From Streptosporangiaceae bacterium (GTDB lineage Bacteria; Actinomycetota; Actinomycetes; Streptosporangiales; Streptosporangiaceae): a stretch of DNA of 5,263 nt. Under the pieces are notes generated by a model. It ran no database searches. It saw only the letters and a list, made by a program, of their open reading frames with translations, and had not been told where the DNA came from. Shown one piece after another: positions 1 to 5,263 of the stretch (position 1 is its first letter; each line of letters opens with the position of its first letter). The translations under genes were made by a program, and so were the position numbers. The stretch is from contig JASHYW010000384.1 of NCBI GenBank assembly GCA_030042885.1, positions 1-5,263 of the forward strand, given 5' to 3'.

Positions 1-907
<907 letters not shown>

Positions 908-910
<3 letters not shown>

Positions 911-925
911 AACGTTGAACCTATG
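908..925. promoter_or_regulatory. Overlapping divergent leaderless promoters for mtnA and the aldolase
   Basis: Both strands show a TANNNT -10 hexamer ending 7 nt before a start codon. On the plus strand it is TAACGT (910-915) before ATG 923; on the minus strand it is TAGGTT (923-918) before ATG 910. Each -10 box begins on the first base of the opposite gene's start codon, so the two transcripts would start within 14 bp of each other and could not be initiated simultaneously. No convincing -35 element is visible on either side, which is common for actinobacterial leaderless promoters. Inferred from sequence only. Confidence 0.6.
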
Positions 926-1585
926 CTGCTCGAACAAGCGCGGGACGACGTGGTCCGGACCTGCCGGGAGATGGCCGCGGCCGGGCTGGTGGTGGGGACG
1001 TCGGGCAACGTGAGCATCCGGGCCGGTGAGCTGGTGGCGGTGTCACCCAGCGGCGTGGATTACGCGGAGCTGACCGCCGGGCTGGTCGGCGTGCACCGGC
1101 TGGACGGCACGCCGGTCGAGGCGCCGTTGCGGCCGACCAGCGAGATGCCGCTGCACCTGGGCGTCTACACCGCCACCGGCGCGGCGGCGATCGTGCACAC
1201 GCACTCAGTCGCCGCCACGGCGCTGTCCACGCTGGCCGACGAGCTGCCGGCCATTCACTATCAGGTGGCGATGTTCGGCGGCCCGGTCGCGGTGGCGGCG
1301 TATGCCACCTACGGGAGCCAGGAACTGGCTCGCCACGTGGTGGCGGCGCTGCGCGGCCGGACCGCGTGCCTGATGGCGAACCATGGTGCGGTGACGACCG
1401 GCCCGGACCTGAGGTCGGCCCTGGTGAGCAGCCGCTATCTGGAATGGCTCTGCGAGGTCTACCTGCGAGCCCTGGCCGCCAGCGGCTCCGGCCCGCGGGC
1501 CGGGCCGCGCCTGCTGCCGGCCGGCGAGATCGCGCTCGTGGCCGGCCGGCTGGCGGGTTACGGGCAGCGCGCCGAACGGTCCTGA
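923..1585 (+). CDS. Class II (FucA-type) aldolase, probable 5-methylthioribulose/5-deoxyribulose-1-phosphate aldolase
   Basis: A 220-residue zinc-dependent class II aldolase/adducin-fold protein, close to the ~215 aa of L-fuculose-1-phosphate aldolase. Residues matching recalled FucA active-site positions are Glu74 in PTSEMPLH, zinc ligands His92 and His94 in IVHTHS and His154 in ANHGA, Tyr113 in PAIHYQ, and C-terminal Tyr213 in AGYGQR. The PAIHY and YATYGSQEL segments look like FucA and unlike the dehydratase MtnB. The reaction is expected to be retro-aldol cleavage of a ketose 1-phosphate into dihydroxyacetone phosphate and an aldehyde. Next to mtnA, the likely substrate is methylthioribulose 1-phosphate or deoxyribulose 1-phosphate; that is inference. 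The frame stays open upstream to 287, but that stretch is antisense to mtnA. ATG 923 is chosen because the protein family begins there and a leaderless -10 lies 7 nt before it. Substrate is uncertain: fuculose phosphate or an MtnB role remain possible. Confidence 0.9.
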   Translation: MLLEQARDDVVRTCREMAAAGLVVGTSGNVSIRAGELVAVSPSGVDYAELTAGLVGVHRLDGTPVEAPLRPTSEMPLHLGVYTATGAAAIVHTHSVAATALSTLADELPAIHYQVAMFGGPVAVAAYATYGSQELARHVVAALRGRTACLMANHGAVTTGPDLRSALVSSRYLEWLCEVYLRALAASGSGPRAGPRLLPAGEIALVAGRLAGYGQRAERS

Positions 1586-1657
1586 GGGTTATTCAGCGAC
1601 CGGCTAGCGATCAGGGGGCCCATGCGAGAGCGCTGCGGGGCGAGCGGCCGGAACCGG
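1586..1657. other. Convergent intergenic gap with a 10-bp direct repeat, no clear terminator
   Basis: This 72-nt gap separates the 3' ends of the aldolase (plus) and the cell-wall hydrolase (minus). It contains ACCGGCTAGC at 1599-1608; a second copy lies at 1653-1662, overlapping the hydrolase stop codon. I see only short stems (for example CGCT/AGCG around 1631-1646) and no T-tract, so no terminator is called. Confidence 0.4.
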
Positions 1658-2428
1658 CTAGCAGCGCCCCTCGTAGGCGCCGGTGACGTAGGTGGTCCAC
1701 GGGTCCCAGTCGGTGCCGTCGTCGGAGATGATGATCGCGGCCTTGGCGTTCCCGATCGGGTTGAAGGTGGCCAGCGCGGGCCCGTGCGAGCCGTTGATCT
1801 GCCAGTAGCCGTAGTCGTTGGTCGGGCTGAGGGCGTACTGGTCGCCGCCGGATTCGGCCATCGCGATCTCGGCGGCGATGAAGGCCTCGGCGTGCGAGCC
1901 GCCGGCCGCCTCCCACAGGGCCTCCAGGCCCGAGCAGCCGAGCGTCCCGCTCAGCCTCGTGGCGGAGGAGCTCAGCGTGGTGGCGCTGGCATGCTTGGGC
2001 GCGTAGGAGGCGGCGTTGGCGGGCGGGTCGTAGGGGACCTGCAGCTTCTCGCCGACGTAGATGTCGTTGGGGTTGGCGATCTTGGACTCGTTCACGTGGT
2101 ACAGCCACGGCCAGTCTGCCGGGTTGCCGTAGAAGCGCTGCGCGATCGAGGACAGCGTGTCGCCCGGGCGGACGGTGTAGGTGCGGCTGGCCGGCTGGGC
2201 GTGCCGCACCAGCGCCTCGGTGTGCGCTCGCTCGGCCACCGTGGTGGCCTTGGCGGGACTCTTCACGGCGGCGTGCGCCTGCGGCGCCGCAACCAGCACG
2301 CCCGCGATGGCCATCACCGGTGCCGCCTTGCCTGCCTTCTCTGCCGCCTTCTCCACCTGTGACGGTGTGGTGTGCCTGCCTGTGCGCCGGATCTTCCGCG
2401 GTCGGCGGTGCTTGCTGGCTGAATCCAC
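1658..2428 (-). CDS. Secreted LysM plus transglycosylase-like (SLT/lysozyme-fold) cell-wall hydrolase
   Basis: A predicted exported peptidoglycan hydrolase of 256 residues. The order is: basic N-region rich in Arg/Lys (residues 5-20), hydrophobic signal segment with an AHA-AV cleavage site near residue 53, a linker, a LysM domain at about 83-132 (starts YTVRPGDTLSSIAQRFYG), a Ser/Thr-rich linker, and a transglycosylase-like domain at about 162-256. The catalytic Glu is probably residue 192 in MAESGGD, followed by the typical YGYWQIN. Cys165 and the C-terminal Cys256 could form a disulfide. LysM binds GlcNAc-containing glycan, and the SLT fold would cleave it in the cell envelope. The start is ambiguous: GTG 2428 follows GGGGAG (2438-2433) by only 4 nt, while an in-frame TTG at 2440 would add MGSS. 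The GTG is favoured. The upstream 234 nt hold candidate regulatory repeats. The gene converges with the aldolase. An Rpf-like role is possible, but the QIN motif fits the SLT group better. Confidence 0.9.
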   Translation of the reverse strand: MDSASKHRRPRKIRRTGRHTTPSQVEKAAEKAGKAAPVMAIAGVLVAAPQAHAAVKSPAKATTVAERAHTEALVRHAQPASRTYTVRPGDTLSSIAQRFYGNPADWPWLYHVNESKIANPNDIYVGEKLQVPYDPPANAASYAPKHASATTLSSSATRLSGTLGCSGLEALWEAAGGSHAEAFIAAEIAMAESGGDQYALSPTNDYGYWQINGSHGPALATFNPIGNAKAAIIISDDGTDWDPWTTYVTGAYEGRC

Positions 2429-2496
2429 AGAACTCCCCAAGTCGTTTCCGCGCTCGCCTACCCGTCCCGCTGCTAGGGCCTGTCGGCGGGCCTGTC

Positions 2497-2514
2497 AGGT
2501 TACTGTGTGCAACC
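2497..2514 (-). promoter_or_regulatory. Candidate -10 within an imperfect palindrome upstream of the cell-wall hydrolase
   Basis: On the minus strand, GGTTGC-ACACA-GTAACC (2514-2498) is an imperfect inverted repeat with one G-T wobble. It overlaps the only strict TANNNT hexamer I find upstream of the hydrolase, TAACCT (2502-2497). A transcript from here would have a leader of about 60 nt. There is no good -35 at 17-18 nt. The palindrome could be an operator or a small hairpin. Speculative. Confidence 0.3.
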
Positions 2515-2606
2515 GGTGAAGCATTTGTTCGCGCTACGGTGTCTGTGCCGTCTGCGGAAGCATGGCAGCATCCGCCTCGGGTCCGCAGGCAAATCGAAGT
2601 ATTTCC

Positions 2607-2640
2607 GTAACTCATCCGTGACCTTGTAAGAGTCTGGTAA
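2607..2640 (-). promoter_or_regulatory. Tandem TTAC/TCAC direct repeats with 11-bp period, candidate response-regulator (MtrA-type) site
   Basis: Reading the minus strand there are two pairs of near-identical tetramers, each pair spaced exactly 11 bp start to start: TTAC at 2640 and 2629, then TCAC at 2621 and TTAC at 2610. The second pair reads GTCAC-N6-GTTAC. One-helical-turn direct repeats are typical of OmpR/PhoB-family regulators. The sequence resembles what I recall for MtrA, the actinobacterial regulator of cell-wall hydrolases, and the minus-strand neighbour is such a hydrolase. The array also lies about 23-56 nt upstream of the start of the divergent MaoC-like gene, so it could act on either. 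The identity of the regulator is inference. Confidence 0.45.
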
Positions 2641-2650
2641 TCAGCGCTGG

Positions 2651-2665
2651 CATAATCCTGGTGTG
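2651..2665 (+). promoter_or_regulatory. Candidate leaderless promoter of the MaoC-like gene
   Basis: CATAAT (2651-2656) matches the TATAAT -10 consensus at five of six positions and lies 6 nt before GTG 2663, with no Shine-Dalgarno between. TTGTAA at 2624-2629 could be a -35, but its 21-nt spacing is too long, so a -35 is not assigned. Confidence 0.5.
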
Positions 2666-3131
2666 ACTGATCATGGCCTGGAGTACTTCGATGACTACCT
2701 GCCCGGGGCGACGTACGATTGCGGAAGCGTCAGCGTCGGCCAGGCTGAGATCATCTCCTTCGCCAGGGCGTTCGATCCACAGCCGTTCCACGTCGATCCC
2801 GGGACAGCAGCCAGCGGTCCGTACGGTGGGCTGATCGCCAGCGGCTGGCACACGGCGGCCCTGCTGATGCGGCAACTCGTGGAGCACTGCCTGCCGGCCA
2901 AGGCCAGCCTGGGCAGCCCGGGGCTCGATGAGATCCGCTGGCCCTATCCGGTCCGTCCGGGGGACACGCTCCGTGTTCGGGCCACAGTTGATAGAGGCGC
3001 GCAGATCGCTGAGCAAGCCGGACCGCGGCATCGTGCGGACCATGGCGGAGGCGGTGAATCAGTACGATCGGCCGGTGATGCGGGCGACCGCGATCAACTT
3101 CTTCCGCGTCCGCCCGGCACCTGGCGCCTGA
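2663..3131 (+). pseudogene. MaoC-like (hotdog-fold) dehydratase, interrupted by an apparent one-base insertion
   Basis: From GTG 2663 the first 109 codons encode a MaoC/R-hydratase type hotdog protein. The active-site segment is FDPQPFHVDP, with Asp38 and His43 matching the hydratase-2 Asp-x4-His pattern, then GGLIASGWHT and WPYPVRPGDTLRV. After Val109 (codon 2987-2989) the frame loses resemblance to the family. Skipping one base, at 2990, restores IEARRSLSKPDRGIV and a normal ending INFFRVRPAPGA at the TGA 3129-3131. The repaired protein is 155 aa, a usual single-hotdog length. As written, the frame instead runs to 3229 and gives a 188-residue product with an unrelated tail antisense to the next gene. 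MaoC proteins hydrate enoyl-CoA or bind acyl thioesters; the substrate here is unknown. The fault could be a real mutation or a sequencing error; it is not in a long homopolymer. The family assignment is firm, the cause is not. Confidence 0.85.
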
Positions 3132-3315
3132 GCAGGCCGAACGCGATCAGGGCCAGCCCGGCCAGGGCGGTGACCAGGCCGATGACCGTCCACAAGATCG
3201 CGCCGGTCATGAAGCTTCCCGTCACGTAACCCAGCCCCTGCAGCGTCCAGATGATCCCGGCGATCCCGATGAGGGCGCCGGGCACCACGAGCAGCACCCT
3301 GGTCGTCACCGTCAC
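3094..3315 (-). CDS. Small two-helix integral membrane protein, conserved hypothetical
   Basis: A 73-residue protein with two predicted transmembrane helices at about residues 7-27 and 39-62. They are joined by a short loop containing GLGYVTGSFMTG, and a basic C-terminal tail (LLRRQVPGGRGRS) predicts both ends in the cytoplasm. The WTLQGLGY...GSFMTG signature resembles, from memory, a common actinobacterial family of unknown function. I cannot assign a role. The start GTG 3315 has no Shine-Dalgarno but is preceded by TAGGCT six bases upstream, consistent with a leaderless message. Its last 38 bases overlap the 3' end of the convergent MaoC-like gene, so neither has room for an intergenic terminator. 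Confidence 0.8.
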   Translation of the reverse strand: MTVTTRVLLVVPGALIGIAGIIWTLQGLGYVTGSFMTGAILWTVIGLVTALAGLALIAFGLLRRQVPGGRGRS

Positions 3316-3327
3316 GATCCGAGCCTA
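3313..3327 (-). promoter_or_regulatory. Candidate leaderless promoter of the small membrane protein
   Basis: TAGGCT (3327-3322, minus strand) fits TANNNT and is followed by exactly 6 nt and then GTG 3315. No -35 match is visible. The spacing supports GTG 3315 as the start. Confidence 0.5.
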
Positions 3328-3384
3328 GCCCGGCGGCTCCGCGGCGGGGGATAGTAGGGGAGGCCGCGAACGTGCTCGTGAGCG

Positions 3385-3390
3385 AGGAGG
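3385..3390 (+). promoter_or_regulatory. Strong ribosome binding site for the short gene at 3398
   Basis: A perfect AGGAGG lies 7 nt before ATG 3398, the best Shine-Dalgarno in the window. It argues that translation really begins at 3398 even though the reading frame downstream looks damaged. A possible -10 (GATAGT, 3350-3355) lies upstream without a clear -35. Confidence 0.7.
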
Positions 3391-3397
3391 ATCCGTC

Positions 3398-3605
3398 ATG
3401 CTCTACGCCTTCGCGTTCGAGCGGGTCGGCGTGCTGGCCGGCGACCTGTACTTCGTGGACCCTCATCCGCACCGGGGTCAGGAAGGCGCCGAGCACGGTG
3501 TCCGGGTCGAGCTGAGGGTGTTCGGGCGGGGGGCGCAACCCGCCGCACGAGGAAGCGCCCGCATCGGCAGGCGAGCCGGTCCTCATCCGCACGGGATGGC
3601 TTTAG
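3398..3605 (+). pseudogene. Short conserved-hypothetical gene, probably frameshifted at a G6 run and truncated
   Basis: ATG 3398, behind an ideal ribosome binding site, begins a convincing N-terminus with FERVGVLAGDLYFVDPHP and GQEGAEHGVRVELRV (about residues 8-44). I recall similar openings in longer actinobacterial proteins of unknown function, but this is from memory. After the six-G run at 3528-3533 the frame becomes Arg/Ala/Gly-rich, and third-position G+C falls to about 60%. Dropping one G gives codons with about 80% G/C at third positions, reading RNPPHEEAPASAGEP and ending GEPVLIRTGWL at TAG 3603-3605, a 68-residue product. Without the repair, the frame runs on in phase into sixA. The gene may be a truncated remnant or the G run may be a sequencing error. 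It would sit 32 nt upstream of sixA as a possible two-gene operon. Confidence 0.55.
3461..3592 (+). repeat. 12-bp direct repeat, copies exactly 120 bp apart
   Basis: CCTCATCCGCAC occurs at 3461-3472 and again at 3581-3592, inside the damaged short gene. In the unrepaired frame both copies are in phase and encode Pro-His-Pro-His. Flanking bases differ, so this is not a longer duplication. It could be chance or the footprint of a past rearrangement. Confidence 0.5.
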
Positions 3606-3637
3606 CGGCGCCGGGCGAACCATGGCAGGCTGGTCGA

Positions 3638-4159
3638 ATGGGCAGTGACACGACGCGGCGGCTGATACTGCTGCGGCACGCCAAGTCGGATTGGCCGGAC
3701 GTGCCCGATCGTGACCGGCCGCTGGCCAAGCGCGGACGGCGCGACGCTCCCAGGATCGGGCGCTGGCTGCACGACCACGGCTACCTGCCGGATGTCGTGG
3801 TGTGCTCGAATGCGCGCCGGAGCCGGCAAACCTGGGATCTGCTGGCCCCGGAGCTGGGCAGGTCGCCGTCGGTGACGTTCGAGCCGCGAGCGTACGCGGC
3901 CAGCGCGCAGACCCTGCTCGACCTGGCCCGGAAGTTGCCCGGCAAGTACCGCGCCGCGCTGCTGATCGGGCACAACCCGGGCCTTGCCGAGCTGGCCAAC
4001 AGCCTGGCCGAACCTCCGGCCGGGAACGGCAAGCTCCCCCCGGCCGGCCTGAGGCTCCCCACGGCCGGCGTGGCCATCTTCGAGTTCGACGAAGACTGGG
4101 CCGCCCTGGCCCCTGGACATGCCCGCCTGCTCGCCTGCGCCGCCCCCGCCGACCTCTGA
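3638..4159 (+). CDS. sixA: SixA-type phosphohistidine phosphatase (histidine phosphatase superfamily)
   Basis: A 173-residue cytosolic member of the histidine phosphatase (RHG) superfamily, close to the ~161 aa of E. coli SixA. The first catalytic His is residue 14 in LILLRHAKSDW, where KSDW is characteristic of the SixA branch. Arg60 and Arg63 lie in CSNARRSRQTW, the second catalytic His is 112 in LIGHNPGL, and the C-terminal LPTAGVAIFEFD matches the substrate-pocket end of the family. SixA removes phosphate from phosphohistidine; the actinobacterial substrate is unknown. ATG 3638 is chosen because the family starts just before RRLILLRHAKS; only a weak AGG (3627-3629) precedes it. The same frame is open back to ATG 3398 with a far stronger ribosome binding site, so an 80-residue N-terminal extension is formally possible, but it looks like a by-product of the upstream frameshift. 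Confidence 0.9.
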   Translation: MGSDTTRRLILLRHAKSDWPDVPDRDRPLAKRGRRDAPRIGRWLHDHGYLPDVVVCSNARRSRQTWDLLAPELGRSPSVTFEPRAYAASAQTLLDLARKLPGKYRAALLIGHNPGLAELANSLAEPPAGNGKLPPAGLRLPTAGVAIFEFDEDWAALAPGHARLLACAAPADL

Positions 4160-4181
4160 CCCGGGCGGCGCGGAGCGGAAT

Positions 4182-4223
4182 GGCGCGGGCGCTCGCGCCG
4201 GTTACACCCGGGGGCGCCCCGGG
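4182..4223. terminator. Tandem GC-rich hairpins between convergent genes
   Basis: Two stem-loops lie in the gap after sixA: GGCGCG/CGCGCC (4182-4199, 6-bp stem, 6-nt loop) and CCCGGGG/CCCCGGG (4207-4223, 7-bp stem, 3-nt loop). Neither has a T-tract, as is usual for actinobacterial terminators. They are placed to stop transcripts from both sixA (plus) and the small membrane gene (minus). I see no gene in the rest of this 124-nt gap. Confidence 0.55.
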
Positions 4224-4283
4224 CGTGAGCGGCTACCCGTGCTTCGGGCACGACGAGCTGGTCACCGAGGTGGGCCAGCCCGG

Positions 4284-4517
4284 CTAGGCGGCTTGCCGGT
4301 GTTCAGCCTGCCGGGCCGGTCCCGGTTCAGCGGCCGCAGCGGGCTGCTCCGGGCCGGCTGCGACGTTCTCGCCGGGCGAGGCCAGCGCCTGGCCGGCGTG
4401 CCGCGACGGGCGGGCGGCCAGGAAGACGGCGGTCAGCCACGCGGCCAGCGTGCCCACCGCGACCACGGCGATGACGGCTAGCTGCCAGGCGGCCAGTGCG
4501 CTGTTCGGGTAAAGCAT
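4284..4517 (-). CDS. Small single-pass membrane protein with Ala/Pro/Glu-rich tail
   Basis: A 77-residue protein I do not recognise. One hydrophobic helix spans about residues 11-35 (WQLAVIAVVAVG then AAWLTAVFLAA). It is followed by ARPSRH, which predicts a cytoplasmic C-terminus. The remaining ~40 residues are low-complexity, rich in Ala, Pro, Gly and Glu, and probably disordered. The ATG 4517 start is well supported by AGAGGAG (4533-4527) with a 9-nt spacer. It lies 43 nt downstream of the CBS-BON gene on the same strand, so a two-gene operon is likely. A membrane partner for the CBS protein is conceivable, but nothing in the sequence shows it. Coding is supported by the ribosome binding site and the clean hydrophobic pattern; function is unknown. 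Confidence 0.7.
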   Translation of the reverse strand: MLYPNSALAAWQLAVIAVVAVGTLAAWLTAVFLAARPSRHAGQALASPGENVAAGPEQPAAAAEPGPARQAEHRQAA

Positions 4518-4526
4518 GGCAGGGAT

Positions 4527-4533
4527 CTCCTCT
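4527..4533 (-). promoter_or_regulatory. Ribosome binding site of the small membrane protein
   Basis: AGAGGAG on the minus strand, 9 nt before ATG 4517. It is the main evidence that this short gene is translated and that 4517 is its start. Confidence 0.65.
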
Positions 4534-4560
4534 GGTAGACGGGCTTGTGGCCCTGGGTGG

Positions 4561-5259
4561 CTAGAACAGCGGCCCCGGACCCAGCGGCCCCGCGCCCGGG
4601 ACGGAGTGCTGGGCCGGCGGGTAGGTGAGCAGGTCGCGGACGGACACGACCCCTTCGACGCGCCAGATGCCGGACACGATGCCGTGCCCGCTCTCGGCGG
4701 TCTCCGGGCACCCGGCGATGGTCACCACGCCGTCCTTGACCGTGATGGTGAAGCGGGCCGGGTCGCTCAGGAATTCGTTCACGATCACGGTCTGCGTGAC
4801 CTCGGCCAGGATGTCCGCGTCCGGCCGCCCGTAGACGCCCAGCACGTCGGCCCGGCTGACGATGCCGGCCAGGTGGCCGCGGGAATCGACGACCGGGAGG
4901 CACTTGACCTTGCAGGAGTACATGAGGCGGGCCGCGCTGGTGACGGGCTCGCCGGCCGTCACCGTGACCGCCGGCCTGGTCATGACGTCGGCGGCCGTGA
5001 CCCCGCCCGCCTTGGAGAACTCCTTGTGGTGCAGCATCACCGACAGGCGGCCGGGCGGCAGGCCCACCCCGGCGACCAGCGCCTCCTTGGGCAGCAGGTC
5101 CGCCTCGGACACCACGCCGATGACCTTCCCGTCGTCGTCGACCACGGGGAACGCGCTGACCCGGTGCCGCCCGAACATGGTGGCGATGTCCTTGAACGAG
5201 GCATCCTGCTTGACCGCCACGACGTCGGTGGTCATCACGTCCTGCACGGTGGCGCTCAT
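4561..5259 (-). CDS. CBS-CBS-BON domain protein
   Basis: A 232-residue soluble protein with two CBS motifs forming one Bateman module (about residues 7-58 and 90-142) and a C-terminal BON domain (about 149-213, ending GVVSVRDLLTYPP). Each CBS repeat shows the expected DVMT..V.V start and the FPVVDDDG / LPVVDSRG strand-turn, followed by VVSEADLL and IVSRADVL. CBS pairs usually bind adenine nucleotides and sense energy state; BON domains bind lipid or envelope components. In actinobacteria such proteins are often stress- or hypoxia-associated, but no target is evident here. Unusual are Cys116 and Cys120 in CBS2 (YSCKVKCLPVV), where I would expect basic or polar residues, and Cys184 in BON. The ATG 5259 start lies 4 nt from the window edge, so its ribosome binding site cannot be seen and a start further upstream cannot be excluded. 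The tail after 213 is Pro/Gly-rich. Confidence 0.92.
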   Translation of the reverse strand: MSATVQDVMTTDVVAVKQDASFKDIATMFGRHRVSAFPVVDDDGKVIGVVSEADLLPKEALVAGVGLPPGRLSVMLHHKEFSKAGGVTAADVMTRPAVTVTAGEPVTSAARLMYSCKVKCLPVVDSRGHLAGIVSRADVLGVYGRPDADILAEVTQTVIVNEFLSDPARFTITVKDGVVTIAGCPETAESGHGIVSGIWRVEGVVSVRDLLTYPPAQHSVPGAGPLGPGPLF

Positions 5260-5263
5260 CTCA

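Noticed and set aside
1611..2615. Long minus-strand frame of 334 codons over the hydrolase region
   Set aside because: Overlaps the LysM/SLT gene in another frame; Arg/Ala/Gly-rich composition typical of a high-GC shadow and no recognisable motif.
2441..2662. c-di-AMP (ydaO/yuaA) riboswitch upstream of the cell-wall hydrolase
   Set aside because: This is a common location for that riboswitch in actinobacteria, so I checked. I could not find its conserved core blocks or a matching nested-stem arrangement; a covariance search with the Rfam ydaO model would settle it.
2981..2995. Programmed +1 frameshifting in the MaoC-like gene
   Set aside because: No slippery codon, no slow or stop codon in the A site, and no stimulatory Shine-Dalgarno or structure stands out; mutation or sequence error is simpler.
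3398..4159. Single 253-residue SixA with a genuine N-terminal domain
   Set aside because: Residues about 45-80 of the fused frame are low-quality Arg/Gly/Ala sequence, codon bias favours another frame there, and SixA proteins normally begin at the 3638 position. Not fully excluded.
3802..4287. Plus-strand frame overlapping sixA and running through the terminator region, with a short GTG-started piece at 4225-4287
   Set aside because: Shadow of sixA. The last 20 codons look orderly but have no ribosome binding site or recognisable family and follow a hairpin directly.
4119..4481. Plus-strand frame of 120 codons across the terminator and small membrane gene
   Set aside because: No domain, Arg/Gly-rich composition; antisense to a gene with a good ribosome binding site.

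Overview
The window is about 70% G+C, with codons strongly biased to G/C at the third position, GTG starts, and several apparently leaderless promoters (TANNNT placed 6-7 nt before the start codon). This points to a high-GC actinomycete (Actinomycetota); I cannot name the genus. It reads as ordinary chromosome. I see no mobile element, CRISPR array, tRNA or rRNA.

Layout. (1) Positions 1-910, minus strand: the N-terminal ~303 residues of MtnA (5-methylthioribose-1-phosphate isomerase), cut by the window edge. Only 12 nt away and divergent, at 923-1585, lies a FucA-type class II aldolase. MtnA plus a real aldolase, rather than an MtnB-like dehydratase, suggests a DHAP-shunt type salvage of 5'-methylthioadenosine and/or 5'-deoxyadenosine. 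(2) Positions 1658-2428, minus strand: a secreted LysM plus transglycosylase-like cell-wall hydrolase. Its 234-nt upstream region carries tandem TTAC/TCAC repeats with 11-bp periodicity, a candidate MtrA-type operator. (3) Positions 2663-3131, plus strand: a MaoC-like hotdog-fold protein, apparently broken by one extra base near 2987-2990. Its 3' end overlaps a convergent small two-helix membrane protein (3094-3315, minus). (4) Positions 3398-3605, plus strand: a short, probably frameshifted and truncated gene with a strong ribosome binding site, whose reading frame now runs into the following sixA (phosphohistidine phosphatase, 3638-4159). (5) GC-rich hairpins at 4182-4223 separate sixA from a minus-strand pair: a CBS-CBS-BON protein (4561-5259) and a small single-pass membrane protein (4284-4517) with a good ribosome binding site.

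The genes are mostly independent housekeeping or stress functions. The functional pairings I can support are MtnA with the aldolase (shared divergent control region) and the CBS-BON protein with its small membrane partner (probable operon). The most notable points are the near mirror-symmetric overlapping leaderless promoters at 908-925, the FucA-like identity of the aldolase, the periodic repeats upstream of the hydrolase, and two apparent one-base insertions within about 550 bp. The insertions could be real decay or sequence error. I found no clearly new multi-gene system.
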